Assembly: GCA_959601045.1 (NCBI GenBank)
Contig: CAUGNZ010000014.1
Span: 1 to 48,925 of the forward strand
DNA from: an uncultured Collinsella sp.
GTDB taxonomy: Bacteria; Actinomycetota; Coriobacteriia; Coriobacteriales; Coriobacteriaceae
Direction of reading: 5' to 3'
Length of the DNA: 48,925 nucleotides
A model generated the notes under the pieces. It searched no databases. It was not told the origin of the DNA and worked only from the letters and a program-made list of their open reading frames with translations. Positions 34,678-43,913 of this stretch are shown one piece after another. The first letter of the stretch is position 1, and each line of letters begins with the position of its first letter. The translations under genes were made by a program, and so were the position numbers.

Positions 34678-36033
34678 ATGGCGGAATTCAAATCGAACGC
34701 GATTGATTGCGGCGTCGTGGAAGCCGTACAAACGCGAGCCTTCGACGTGGTCGTTATCGGCGGCGGACCTGCCGGCATGGCTGCCGCGCTGGCCGCGCAT
34801 AAGGCCGGAGCGCGCGTGGCCATCGTGGAGCGCGAGCAGCACCTGGGTGGAATCCTCCGCCAGTGCATCCACCCCGGCTTTGGCCTGTCGCACTTTAAAC
34901 AGGAGCTCACCGGTCCCGAGTACGCGCAGCGCTTTATCGACAAGGTGCACGCAACCGACATTGCGCTGTTCCTAAACAGCATGGTGCTTGGGATTGATTC
35001 AGGCGAGCCTGCGGAAGACACCGCGGTCCATACCGTCACGCTCATGAGCCCCGCCGGCATGCTGCAGCTCACCGGACGGGCGGTCGTCCTTGCCATGGGG
35101 TGCCGCGAGCGCACCCGCAGCGAGATCAAGATCCCCGGCAGCCGTCCCGCCGGTGTGTTTACGGCAGGCCTGGCGCAGCGATACATCAATATCGAAAACC
35201 TCAAGCCCGGCTCGCGCGCTGTCATTTTGGGCTCGGGCGACATCGGGCTTATCATGGCGCGCCGCTGCACGCTTGAGGGGATTTCCGTCGAGGGCGTGTA
35301 CGAGCTCATGCCGTACGCCAACGGTCTGCGCCGCAACGTCAAGAACTGCCTGGACGACTTTGGAATTCCGCTGCACCTGTCCACCACGGTCACGCGCGTG
35401 ATCGGGCACGACCGCGTGAAAGCCGTCGAAGTGAGCCAGGTCGACGAGCACCTGGCGCCCATTGCCGGGACGCAGCGCATCGTTCCGTGCGACACGCTGC
35501 TGCTTTCGGTGGGCCTGATTCCCGAGAACGAGCTTTCGGTTGCCGCGGGCGTGGAGCTGGACCCACGTACGCGCGGCGCCGTAGTTGACCAGAGCCTCCA
35601 GACAGGCGTGCCGGGTATCTTTGCCTGTGGCAACGTGCTGCACGTGCACGACCCGGCCGACAACGTGACGACCGAGTCCGAGCGCGCCGGTGCAGCCGCG
35701 GCGGCGTGGGCGTTGGGCGGCGACGCCGGGGCGAGCGCTTCGGGCACGGGCCGCGAGCTAACGGTCTCCCCTGCAGGCATTGCGGGATACGCGCTGCCGG
35801 GACGCATTACGGCTGTGGCGCTCACCAAGCTCAACTTCCGCGTACGCCGGCCGGTCGATACCGCTCGAGTACGCATCTTGGCCAACGGCGAAGAAGTGTT
35901 TGCGGGCAAAGTCCGCGCGTTTAAACCGAGCGTCATGGAAAGCTTCCCGCTGCCGGCTAAGGTGATTCAACGCGCACTCGACCTGGGTGCCAGCGAAATC
36001 GTCCTGTCCGTCGATCCCGTTGAGGAGGCATAG
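34678..36033 (+). CDS. FAD/NAD(P)-dependent oxidoreductase, GlpB-like partner subunit
   Basis: 451 residues from ATG 34678. After a short lead, FDVVVIGGGPAGMAAALAAHKAGARVAIVEREQHLGGILRQCIHPGFGL gives the FAD site. VLAMGCRERTRSEIKIPGSRPAGVFTAGLAQRYIN and SRAVILGSGDIGLIMARRCTLEG (second dinucleotide site) follow, with GVPGIFACGNVLHVHDPADNVTTESERAG near the end of the FAD domain. This is the thioredoxin-reductase-like protein that sits between GlpA and a DUF1667 protein in many anaerobes, in place of classical GlpB. It probably passes electrons from GlpA to an acceptor. Confidence 0.85.
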   Translation: MAEFKSNAIDCGVVEAVQTRAFDVVVIGGGPAGMAAALAAHKAGARVAIVEREQHLGGILRQCIHPGFGLSHFKQELTGPEYAQRFIDKVHATDIALFLNSMVLGIDSGEPAEDTAVHTVTLMSPAGMLQLTGRAVVLAMGCRERTRSEIKIPGSRPAGVFTAGLAQRYINIENLKPGSRAVILGSGDIGLIMARRCTLEGISVEGVYELMPYANGLRRNVKNCLDDFGIPLHLSTTVTRVIGHDRVKAVEVSQVDEHLAPIAGTQRIVPCDTLLLSVGLIPENELSVAAGVELDPRTRGAVVDQSLQTGVPGIFACGNVLHVHDPADNVTTESERAGAAAAAWALGGDAGASASGTGRELTVSPAGIAGYALPGRITAVALTKLNFRVRRPVDTARVRILANGEEVFAGKVRAFKPSVMESFPLPAKVIQRALDLGASEIVLSVDPVEEA

Positions 36034-36036
36034 CTC

Positions 36037-36429
36037 ATGAGTACGAATGTGACCGAGACGCTGCAGTTCAACTGCACCACCTGCCCATCCGAGTGCCTCC
36101 TGACCGTAGAGGTGGAGCACGACGCCAATGGCACCGTGGTGGAAGTGCGCTCCGTAACCGGTAACAACTGCCCGCGCGGCGATACGTTCGCACATCAGGA
36201 GCTCACCTGCCCCATGCGCGTGCTCACAACGACCGTGGCCGTCTCCGGCGGCGACGAAGCCCTTCTCCCCGTGCGCACGGCCGAAGCCATCCCGCTGGAG
36301 CTTCACGCCCAAGCTATGGACCTCATCCGCGGCGTGGTCGTCGAGGCCCCCATCCGCATGGGCGACATCGTTCTGAAGAACCTCCTCAACACCAACATCG
36401 ACCTCATCGCCAGCATGGACATCGAGTAG
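36037..36429 (+). CDS. DUF1667 small cysteine-rich subunit of the glp-like complex
   Basis: 130 residues from ATG 36037, with GAGG in the end of the preceding gene. Cysteine groups CTTCPSEC, NNCPRG and TCPMR suggest an iron-sulphur or metal site. DUF1667 proteins regularly form the third gene of this operon and are taken as a redox subunit. The downstream gap 36430-36554 has only an imperfect hairpin (CCGGCATA with TATGTGCCGG), not a clear terminator. Confidence 0.85.
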   Translation: MSTNVTETLQFNCTTCPSECLLTVEVEHDANGTVVEVRSVTGNNCPRGDTFAHQELTCPMRVLTTTVAVSGGDEALLPVRTAEAIPLELHAQAMDLIRGVVVEAPIRMGDIVLKNLLNTNIDLIASMDIE

Positions 36430-36554
36430 CTAATTTGGGACGGGGCTCTTTTAGCTGCTTTTGCAAGGAGTGTCCCGAAGTGCCGGCATAAAAGGAACGT
36501 CCCTATGTGCCGGGCTTGGGATACCATGGTGGCAGCCTAGCGAAAGGATGTTTC

Positions 36555-37643
36555 ATGGCACATGTCGATGACCAGCGCGTGGCGCGCGTGCTCGATGCGC
36601 TCGAGGCTCAGCACCCCGGCGCACAGCTGCTCGTAAACGACCCGTGGTCAATCTATTACCTGACCGGCTTTTATGCCGATATGTTCGAGCGTTTTTGCGG
36701 CGTGCTACTCGTGCGCAATGCCGAGCCAGTGATCTTGGTCAACGCCCTGCACCAGCTGCCAGAGTATGACAATGCCCGCGTTGCCTATCACACCGATACC
36801 GACGTCGTGACCGACGCCATCACTCGCGAGGTCGATCCGACCAAACCGCTCGGCATCGACACCGTCATGCGCTCCGGCTTTTTGATGCCGCTCATGGAGC
36901 GCCACGCCGCCAGCGAGTTTTTCCTGGGTGACTTTGCCGTCACCGCCGCACGCACCTACAAAGACGCTACCGAGCAGGAGCTTATGCGCGCGTCCTCGGC
37001 CGCCAACGACGCCGTGATGGCCGACGCCATCAAGCTCGTCCATGAAGGCGTGACGGAGCGCGAAATTGCCGATCAGATGCTCGGTCTGTACCGCAAGCAC
37101 GGCTGCGAGGGCTTTAGCTTTCCGCCCATCGTGAGCTTTGGCGCCAACGCCGGCGACCCGCATCACGAACCCGACGACACCGTGCTCAAGCGCGGCGACG
37201 TGGTGCTGTTCGACATTGGCGGACGCCGCTGCAACTATTGCTCGGACATGACGCGCACGTTCTTTTGGGGCGAGCCGGACGAGGAAACCGCACGCATCTA
37301 CGATATCGTGCGCCGCGCCAACGAGACCGCCGAGGCGCTCATCGCACCGGGCGTGCGCATGTGCGACCTGGACCGTGCCGCGCGCGACGTGATTGAGGAC
37401 GCGGGCTACGGCGAATACTTTACGCATCGCCTGGGTCACTCGATCGGCCTGCAGGACCACGAGCCGGGCGACGTCTCGCTCGTCAACGAGCAGGTCGTAG
37501 AGCCGGGCATGACGTTCTCCATCGAACCGGGCATCTACCTCCCCGACCGCACCGGCGTCCGCATCGAGGACCTGGCCCTGGTGACCGAGAACGGCGTCGA
37601 GATTCTCAACGCCTACCCCCACGACCCAGTCCGCCTAGACTAG
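36555..37643 (+). CDS. Xaa-Pro aminopeptidase/dipeptidase (M24 family)
   Basis: 362 residues from ATG 36555 with GAAAGGA six bases upstream. The first 120 residues form the creatinase-type N-terminal domain (SIYYLTGFYADMFERFCGVLLVR). The catalytic pita-bread domain shows the five metal ligands in order: VLFDIGGRRCNYCSDMTRTF (two Asp), HRLGHSIGLQDHEPG (His), SIEPGIYLP (Glu) and VRIEDLALV (Glu). It is cytoplasmic and cleaves peptides with proline in second position. An intrinsic terminator follows at 37807-37837. Confidence 0.92.
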   Translation: MAHVDDQRVARVLDALEAQHPGAQLLVNDPWSIYYLTGFYADMFERFCGVLLVRNAEPVILVNALHQLPEYDNARVAYHTDTDVVTDAITREVDPTKPLGIDTVMRSGFLMPLMERHAASEFFLGDFAVTAARTYKDATEQELMRASSAANDAVMADAIKLVHEGVTEREIADQMLGLYRKHGCEGFSFPPIVSFGANAGDPHHEPDDTVLKRGDVVLFDIGGRRCNYCSDMTRTFFWGEPDEETARIYDIVRRANETAEALIAPGVRMCDLDRAARDVIEDAGYGEYFTHRLGHSIGLQDHEPGDVSLVNEQVVEPGMTFSIEPGIYLPDRTGVRIEDLALVTENGVEILNAYPHDPVRLD

Positions 37644-37667
37644 CCCCTTCCCAATAGCCCCTCAATA

Positions 37668-37734
37668 AGTTGCGGTGGAATAGTTCCCAGATGGGCCCAC
37701 GTAGGCAAAATCCAGGAACTATTTCACCGCAACT
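37668..37734. repeat. Long palindromic element, 20-bp arms
   Basis: AGTTGCGGTGGAATAGTTCC (37668-37687) pairs with 37715-37734 with one wobble around a 27-base centre that contains CAAAATCC. Arm length, centre length and the CAAAATCC core resemble the units at 32757-33052, but the arms are unrelated. Confidence 0.85.
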
Positions 37735-37786
37735 GCCAAGGGGGCAAGTCGATCAATTTGAAAGCCTAGAGCTGCGCCACGAAAAC

Positions 37787-37924
37787 GGCCTATCTACTAC
37801 GTTTAACCCGCATGGGTCGACCATGCGGGTCTTTTTTGAAAATCTGCAAGCCTTCTACCTGCGGTTTTAATTTCACAAGTCTCGGCGTGGTCGAGGGCAG
37901 TCGATTAAACGTAGTAAATAGGCC
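37787..37924. repeat. 138-bp element bounded by 20-bp inverted repeats and containing a terminator
   Basis: GGCCTATCTACTACGTTTAA (37787-37806) and its reverse complement at 37905-37924 (one mismatch) enclose 98 bp. The inner part starts with an intrinsic terminator. No flanking target-site duplication is visible. Confidence 0.8.
37807..37837 (+). terminator. Intrinsic terminator downstream of the Xaa-Pro peptidase gene
   Basis: CCCGCATGG (37807-37815) pairs with CCATGCGGG (37821-37829), 5-base loop, followed by TCTTTTTT. Confidence 0.88.
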
Positions 37925-37967
37925 CATTTCCTGGCGAGCAGCCCAAATTAGCTACCCACGGGTGGGG

Positions 37968-39311
37968 TTAGCGCAGCAGCCTCGCCACTTCGCCGGCTAG
38001 GGTGATTGTGCCGGCGGCTACGAAGGGCTCGCCCGCGGCATCGAAGGCGGCGAGAGTCTCGGATACACTAGGGTACACACCTGCGAGCTTATCGGCGTCC
38101 ACCAGGGCAGCGAGCTCCTCTGCCGGTAGGGCGCGATCGGAATCGGTCTGCGTTACGACTACACGCGGGAAGGCCGGAATCAGCACGTCAACGATACCCG
38201 CCACGTCCTTGTCGGCAAGCGCGGCGCACAGCAGCGTGGGGCGATTCTCCACGCACGGGTCGATCTCATCCAGTGCGCTCACAAAGTTCTCGCAGCTCTG
38301 AGGGTTATGGCAGGCATCAATCAGCTTGAGCGGATCGGTTCCCAGCACATCAAAGCGACCCGGCGTGGGGCAGCCCATAAGCGAAGCATCCAGTGCCTCG
38401 TGGTCGAGCTCGCGACCCAAATACCCCTCGCACAGCATAATCGCGCACGCGGCATTCTGCGGCTGATAGGCCGGCTTGACCATGCTCGACGTATAAATCG
38501 CGCGCGGCGTGGTGCAGCTAAACTCAACCGTATCGCCCACATGCGCCGGCACCTTGGTCGTGGCGTGGCTCACCACGAGCGGCACGACGCCGCACTCGCG
38601 GCAACGGGCATCCATCACGCGCTGAACGCTCGCCTCGTGCGTGCCCTCGCCCAGCACAACCAAGCGCCCGGGCTTGATGACCGCGGCCTTCTCCCCCCCA
38701 ATTGCCTCGAGCGTGTCGCCCAAAATGCGCGTGTGGTCGAGCCCGATGCCGGTGATGGCAACGGCGACGGGATCGGTCGCACTCGTGGCGTCCCAACGGC
38801 CGCCCATGCCAACCTCGAGCACAGCAACATCTACCGCGGCCTCGGCAAACACCACCAGTGCGGCAGCCGTCAGCAGGTCAAACGGCGTGATGGTATAGGC
38901 GCGCTCCCCCGCCGCTACACGACGAGCATTCACGCGATGCCCCGCCTCGACGGCGGCAGAAACGCCACGGGCAAAGGCCTCGTCGCTCACAACGCGCCCA
39001 TCGACCTCCATGCGCTCGGGATAGCGCACAAGCTGCGGAGACGTATACAGTGCGGTCTTTAACCCCTCACCACGAAGGATGGCAGCCGAAAAACGCGTGG
39101 TCGAAGTCTTGCCATTGGTACCGGCAACCTGAATGCAATCGAAATACTCGTCCGGACGTCCCAGCTCATCGAGCATATCGACAACCGTCTCAAGCAGAGG
39201 CCCAGCATCCCCAGAAATCCGCCCCGTATCAGCAGCCAGCTCAACAGCCTCATCAAACGAAAGCAACTCAAACGAGAAAGGAACGACATAAGACCCAGAA
39301 CGCTTAGTCAT
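37968..39311 (-). CDS. folC: Folylpolyglutamate synthase (FolC)
   Basis: 447 residues from ATG 39311 (MTKRSGSYVVPFSFELLSFDEAVELA), preceded by GGGGGA nine bases upstream; an earlier in-frame start lacks support. The ATP site DCIQVAGTNGKTSTTRFSAAILR, YTSPQLVRYPERMEVDG and VAVLEVGMGGRWDATSATDPVAVAITGIGLDHTRILG are diagnostic of FolC in the Mur-ligase superfamily. It adds glutamate to folates. It lies downstream of valS on the same strand, a common pairing, with a structured gap between. Confidence 0.93.
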   Translation of the reverse strand: MTKRSGSYVVPFSFELLSFDEAVELAADTGRISGDAGPLLETVVDMLDELGRPDEYFDCIQVAGTNGKTSTTRFSAAILRGEGLKTALYTSPQLVRYPERMEVDGRVVSDEAFARGVSAAVEAGHRVNARRVAAGERAYTITPFDLLTAAALVVFAEAAVDVAVLEVGMGGRWDATSATDPVAVAITGIGLDHTRILGDTLEAIGGEKAAVIKPGRLVVLGEGTHEASVQRVMDARCRECGVVPLVVSHATTKVPAHVGDTVEFSCTTPRAIYTSSMVKPAYQPQNAACAIMLCEGYLGRELDHEALDASLMGCPTPGRFDVLGTDPLKLIDACHNPQSCENFVSALDEIDPCVENRPTLLCAALADKDVAGIVDVLIPAFPRVVVTQTDSDRALPAEELAALVDADKLAGVYPSVSETLAAFDAAGEPFVAAGTITLAGEVARLLR

Positions 39312-39471
39312 AACCCAAAGTCCCCCATAACAGAAAAAGAGGCCCACCAAAAAGAATGAGCCCCTCGCGTTGACAATATCAGCCTTTATCCGCTTGCAGC
39401 AAGATCAAGGCCACGAACAAGTGGCCATAACCTACCAGCTGCAAACAACCACGTAACCGCACTAGGAGCGG

Positions 39472-39572
39472 CCCGACGCTTTGCTCGATACAAGTTCCGC
39501 ACGCAAAGGACAGCACTAAATGTGCTGTCCGTCTTGCGCAGGACTGTTCGCAGTAGCGAGCAAAGCGTCGGG
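39472..39572. repeat. Nested palindrome between valS and folC
   Basis: CCCGACGCTTTGCTCG (39472-39487) and its exact reverse complement (39557-39572) enclose 69 bp. In the middle a second perfect hairpin lies at GGACAGCAC (39508-39516) and GTGCTGTCC (39522-39530). Transcribed from valS it would fold as a two-level stem. It is too long and too poor in T for a simple terminator. Confidence 0.85.
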
Positions 39573-39591
39573 ACGCGCCCCAGAGCAAACC

Positions 39592-42288
39592 TTACGAGAA
39601 GTCAGCAACCTGAGCAGTCAGCGCCGCAAGGATCTCCTTGAGCTCAGCTGCACGGTCCCTCTTCTTCTGGACCACGGCAGGCGCGGCCTTGGCCACAAAG
39701 CCCTCGTTGGCGAGCGTCTTCTCGCAGCCGGCAAGCTCCTTCTGGGCCGCGGCGATCTCCTTCTCCAGACGTGCCTTCTCGGCCGAAAGGTCAACCTTGC
39801 CCTCGAGCACCACAAAGACCTCGACGCCGCTGTCGACCACGGCAATGCTCGCGGCCGGCTTCTCAACGTCAGTGCCCATAACCAGCGAAGCCGTGTTGGC
39901 CAGCGGCTCAATCGTGGAGCGCAGGCTCTCGAGCTTCTCGATATCCTCGGCGCCGGCGCGCACGACAACGTCGAGCTCCGCCTTGGGGCTTAAGCGATAA
40001 CGCGAACGGGTGGCACGGGCGGCAGACACGACGGCACGGCACAGCTCAAACGCGCGCTCGGCGGGCTCGTCGACGTACTTGGCGTAGTCGGCGGGCTCGG
40101 GCCACTTGGCGATCATGAGCGCCTCGGCGCGGTCCACGTTGCCCTCGGCGTCCAGATCGAGCACGCTCGCCGGCATGTTGTCCCAAATCTCCTCGGTGAC
40201 AAACGGCATGAGCGGGTGCATCAGGCGAATGGAGGTGTCGAGCACAAAGATCAGGTTGCGCTGCGCCTGTAGACGGCCCTCGCCCTTCAGGCGGGCCTTG
40301 GTGACCTCGACGTACCAGTCGCAGACCTCGTTCCAGAAGAACTGCTGCACGCCGCGGGCCATGTCGCCAAAGGTGTAGTTCTCGATACCCTCGGTGACCA
40401 TCTTCACGGCCTTGGCCAGGCGGCTGAACATCCAGGCGTCGGCCGGCGTCTCCACGGCGGGCTCGCCGGGCGTATAGCCCTCCATGTTCATAAGCAGGAA
40501 GCGGCTGGCGTTCCAGATCTTGGTCACAAACGACTTGGCCTGGTCGGTACGCGGGCTGTCGATGAGCTTCTTGGTCTTCTTGTCGATGTTCGCGTCAAAC
40601 TTGACGTCCTGGTTGTTGGTGCACAGCGTGAGCAGGTTGAAGCGCATGGCGTCGGCGCCGTACATGCCAATGAGGTCCATGGGATCGACACCGTTGCCCT
40701 TGGACTTGGACATGCGGCTGCCGTCCTTGGCCAGAATCGTCGGGTAGATGACGACGTCCTTAAACGGCACCTCGTCCAAGAAATACAGCGAACTCATGAT
40801 CATGCGGGCGACCCACAGCGCGATGATGTCGCGTGCGGTGACGAGCGCCGTCGTGGGGTGATGGCCCTCGAGCAGCTCCGGCTTTTGCGGCCAGCCCTGC
40901 GTGGCGAAGGTCCACAGCTGCGAGCTGAACCAGGTGTCCAGCACGTTCTCGTCCTGATGCACGTGATGGCCGCCGCACTTGGGACACACATCGGTGTCCT
41001 CGGTGAGGGCGTCCTCCCAGCCGCAGTCCTCGCAGTAGAACACGGGGATGCGATGGCCCCACCACAGCTGGCGCGAGATGCACCAGTCCTTGAGGTTCTC
41101 CATCCAGGTGGTGTAGGTCTGCGTCCAGCGCGCGGGGTGGAAGGTGACCTTGCCGGAGTTGACGGCGTCGAGCGCCGGTCCCTTGAGCTTGTCGACGGCG
41201 ACGAACCACTGCTCGGACAGCCACGGCTCCAGGGCGGAGTCGCAACGGTAGCAGTGCATGACGGAGTGATCATGCTCCTCGACGTGGTCGAGCAGGTCGT
41301 GCTCCTCGAACCACTTGATGACGGCCTCGCGGCACTCGTCGCGGTTCATGCCGGTGAACTCGCCGTAGCCCTCGACGACCACCGCGTGCTCGTCGAAGAT
41401 GTTGATCTGCGGCAGGTCGTGGGCCTGACCCATGGCGTAGTCGTTGGGGTCGTGGGCCGGGGTGACCTTGACGAAGCCGGAGCCAAAGTTGGCGTCGACA
41501 TGCCAATCCTCAAAGATGGGAATCTCGCGGTTGACGATCGGCAGCATGACGGTCTTGCCCACAAAGGCGGCCTTCTCGGGGTCCTTCGGGGAGACGGCAA
41601 CGCCCGTGTCGCCGAGCATGGTCTCGGGGCGCGTGGTGGCGACGACGATGTAGTCCTGGCCATTGACCGGCTCGGTCAGCGGGTAGCGCAGGTGCCACAG
41701 GTGGCCCTTCTCGTCCTTATACTCGGCCTCGTCGTCCGAGATGGCGGTGGTGCAGTTGGGGCACCAGTTGACGATGCGCTTGCCACGGTAGATCAGGCCG
41801 TCATGGTACCAGTCGCAGAAGACCTTACGCACAGCCTGGGCGTAATCCTCGTCCATGGTGAAGCGCTCGTTGTCGAAGTCGACGGAGCAGCCCATGCGCT
41901 TAATCTGCTCGACGATGATGCCGCCGTACTCGTGGGTCCAGTCCCAGCAGGCGTCGACAAACTTATCGCGACCGATCTCCAGGCGGCTGATGCCCTCGCT
42001 CTTGAGCTTCTTGTCGACCTTGGTCTGCGTGGCGATACCGGCGTGATCGGTGCCCAGCACCCAGCGCGTGGACTTGCCGCGCATGCGGGCCATACGGATG
42101 ATGGCGTCCTGGATGGAGTCGTCGGTGGCGTGGCCCATGTGGAGCTTGCCGGTCACGTTGGGAGGCGGAATGGTGACGGTGCAGTCGCCCACGCCCTCGC
42201 GGCGCTTGTAGTAGCCGCCGTCGAGCCACTTCTGCAGGATCGCCGGCTCGTTGGTCGACGGATCGTAGTTCTTGGGCATCTCTTCCAT
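39592..42288 (-). CDS. valS: Valyl-tRNA synthetase
   Basis: 898 residues from ATG 42288 with GGAGAG upstream. Class I signatures: TIPPPNVTGKLHMGHATDDSIQDAIIRMARMRG (HIGH form HMGH) and LAKDGSRMSKSKGNGVDP (KMSKS form). TTRPETMLGDTGVAV is the editing domain. The C-terminal coiled coil (LSAEKARLEKEIAAAQKELAGCEKTL) is typical of ValRS. Length is normal. A stable hairpin lies in the leader just before the ribosome site. Confidence 0.97.
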   Translation of the reverse strand: MEEMPKNYDPSTNEPAILQKWLDGGYYKRREGVGDCTVTIPPPNVTGKLHMGHATDDSIQDAIIRMARMRGKSTRWVLGTDHAGIATQTKVDKKLKSEGISRLEIGRDKFVDACWDWTHEYGGIIVEQIKRMGCSVDFDNERFTMDEDYAQAVRKVFCDWYHDGLIYRGKRIVNWCPNCTTAISDDEAEYKDEKGHLWHLRYPLTEPVNGQDYIVVATTRPETMLGDTGVAVSPKDPEKAAFVGKTVMLPIVNREIPIFEDWHVDANFGSGFVKVTPAHDPNDYAMGQAHDLPQINIFDEHAVVVEGYGEFTGMNRDECREAVIKWFEEHDLLDHVEEHDHSVMHCYRCDSALEPWLSEQWFVAVDKLKGPALDAVNSGKVTFHPARWTQTYTTWMENLKDWCISRQLWWGHRIPVFYCEDCGWEDALTEDTDVCPKCGGHHVHQDENVLDTWFSSQLWTFATQGWPQKPELLEGHHPTTALVTARDIIALWVARMIMSSLYFLDEVPFKDVVIYPTILAKDGSRMSKSKGNGVDPMDLIGMYGADAMRFNLLTLCTNNQDVKFDANIDKKTKKLIDSPRTDQAKSFVTKIWNASRFLLMNMEGYTPGEPAVETPADAWMFSRLAKAVKMVTEGIENYTFGDMARGVQQFFWNEVCDWYVEVTKARLKGEGRLQAQRNLIFVLDTSIRLMHPLMPFVTEEIWDNMPASVLDLDAEGNVDRAEALMIAKWPEPADYAKYVDEPAERAFELCRAVVSAARATRSRYRLSPKAELDVVVRAGAEDIEKLESLRSTIEPLANTASLVMGTDVEKPAASIAVVDSGVEVFVVLEGKVDLSAEKARLEKEIAAAQKELAGCEKTLANEGFVAKAAPAVVQKKRDRAAELKEILAALTAQVADFS

Positions 42289-42308
42289 ATATCTCTCCCT
42301 GTCCCGCC

Positions 42309-42348
42309 GGGGAGGAATGTAGGCCCGCTAGGGTCTGCATTCCTCCCC
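42309..42348. promoter_or_regulatory. Leader hairpin just upstream of the valS ribosome site
   Basis: GGGGAGGAATG (42309-42319) and CATTCCTCCCC (42338-42348) are exact reverse complements around 18 bases. It ends about 20 bp before the valS start. No T-box consensus is visible, so its role (processing, attenuation) is open. Confidence 0.5.
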
Positions 42349-42442
42349 TTAGGTATCGATTACTTCAGTCTGATATGACTTCGCTGAGGCTTAAACAATC
42401 ACACAGAATAACACAGGTAGTTGGGTGTTTTGCGTATATATA

Positions 42443-42478
42443 AAATAGCCTCCGACCGCGGATGGTCGGAGGCTATTT
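42443..42478 (-). terminator. Intrinsic terminator of clpX
   Basis: A perfect 15-bp stem (42443-42457 with 42464-42478) with 6-base loop is followed on the minus strand by TTTTATATATA, 22 bp after the clpX stop. Confidence 0.9.
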
Positions 42479-42499
42479 GCAAGCACGTTTTTGGCAGGT

Positions 42500-43912
42500 T
42501 TACCCGTAGATGCGTTGGGGCTGTTCTTCGCCCTTAACCGCCGCTTCGGTCACGATGACCTTGGCGACACCCTCCTCGCTGGGGAGGTCGAACATCGTCT
42601 GCTGAAGCACGTCCTCGCAGATGGAACGCAGGCCGCGGGCGCCGGTCTTGCGGGCGAGCGCCATGCGGGCGATCTCGTGCAGGGCCGCGTCCTCAAACTC
42701 AAGATCGACGTCCTCGAGCTGGAACATCTTGCGGTACTGGCGCACCACGGCGTTCTTGGGCTCGGTCAGAATCGACACCAGGTCGTCCTCGTCGAGCGCC
42801 TGCGTCTGGGTGACGACGGGCGTACGGCCCACGAACTCGGGGATCATGCCAAAGGCGTTGAGGTCCTGCGGGAGCACCTGACGCAGCAGGTCGTTCTCGT
42901 CGACCGAGGTGGGGCCGGCGATCTCGGAGTTAAAGCCCACGCCCTTGTTGCCCACGCGGTCGGCGATGATCTTGTCCAGACCCACAAAGGCACCGCCGCA
43001 GATAAACAGGATGTTGGTCGTGTCGATCTGCAACAGTTCCTGCTGGGGATGCTTGCGGCCGCCGGTGGGCGGAACGCTTGCCACCGTGCCCTCAAGAATC
43101 TTAAGCAGCGCCTGCTGAACGCCCTCGCCCGAGACATCGCGGGTAATAGAGAGGTTCTCGGCCTTGCGGGCGATCTTGTCGATCTCGTCCACGTAGATAA
43201 TGCCCACCTGAGCGCGCTCGATATCGCCATCGGCAGCATTGATAAGCTTGAGCAGGATGTTCTCCACATCCTCGCCCACGTAACCGGCCTCGGTGAGCGC
43301 GGTGGCGTCGGCAATGGCAAACGGCACCTCGAGGATGCGCGCGAGCGTCTGGGCCAACAGGGTCTTGCCGGTACCGGTGGGACCGAGCAGCAGGATGTTG
43401 GACTTGGCGAGCTCTACCTCGTCCATATTGTCGTCGAACTGCGAGCCCATGCCCGATGCCTCGTCAAAGGCAGACACCGCGGCGCCACCCTCGATCACGC
43501 GGCGATAGTGGTTGTACACGGCAACCGACATGGCGCGCTTGGCGTCTTCCTGACCCATGACATAGGCCGAAAGCTCGTCATAGATCTCGTGCGGCGTCGG
43601 CACGTGCGTGATGACCTGGCGGTCGTCCTCGAGCTCAAAGCCCTCGGTCTCGGGGTCCACAGCGGGCTGCCCGGCAGCCTGGCCGTGGTCGTTGAGGAAG
43701 CCCGGCAGCTTGCCGTTGCGGGCAGCGTCCATGAAGTCCGAAGCCAGCGACTCCTCCAGAATCTCAGAACAGGCGGCGACGCACTCGTCACAGATAAAGA
43801 TGTTGGTCGGACCCTTTACGAGGCGACGGACCTGGCCCTGTTCTTTTCCGCAGAAGGAGCAGCGAATGGGGTTGCCGTTCTCGTCAAAGTTGTCCTGCAT
43901 GTTTCCCGCCAT
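42500..43912 (-). CDS. clpX: ClpX, ATP-dependent unfoldase subunit of ClpXP
   Basis: 470 residues from ATG 43912, one base after the clpP stop, with AAGGA eight bases upstream. The N-terminal zinc finger has C18, C21, C41 and C44. A linker longer than usual (about residues 55-105) leads to the AAA+ module with Walker A GPTGTGKT (177-184), Walker B IIYVDEIDKI and the sensor/arginine-finger region (EFVGRTPVVT). ClpX recognises tagged proteins and feeds them to ClpP, encoded directly upstream. Confidence 0.97.
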   Translation of the reverse strand: MAGNMQDNFDENGNPIRCSFCGKEQGQVRRLVKGPTNIFICDECVAACSEILEESLASDFMDAARNGKLPGFLNDHGQAAGQPAVDPETEGFELEDDRQVITHVPTPHEIYDELSAYVMGQEDAKRAMSVAVYNHYRRVIEGGAAVSAFDEASGMGSQFDDNMDEVELAKSNILLLGPTGTGKTLLAQTLARILEVPFAIADATALTEAGYVGEDVENILLKLINAADGDIERAQVGIIYVDEIDKIARKAENLSITRDVSGEGVQQALLKILEGTVASVPPTGGRKHPQQELLQIDTTNILFICGGAFVGLDKIIADRVGNKGVGFNSEIAGPTSVDENDLLRQVLPQDLNAFGMIPEFVGRTPVVTQTQALDEDDLVSILTEPKNAVVRQYRKMFQLEDVDLEFEDAALHEIARMALARKTGARGLRSICEDVLQQTMFDLPSEEGVAKVIVTEAAVKGEEQPQRIYG

Positions 43913-43913
43913 C

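Noticed and set aside
39472..39572. Second invertible promoter from the 16-bp inverted repeat between valS and folC
   Set aside because: The enclosed 69 bp are filled by a second hairpin and contain no promoter-like sequence.
40858..42378. A 506-residue plus-strand frame across valS, and similar ones across clpX and the molybdenum hydroxylase
   Set aside because: Antisense shadows of strongly conserved genes on the minus strand.
42289..42442. T-box riboswitch before valS
   Set aside because: The leader is short and lacks the T-box consensus and a following terminator/antiterminator pair.
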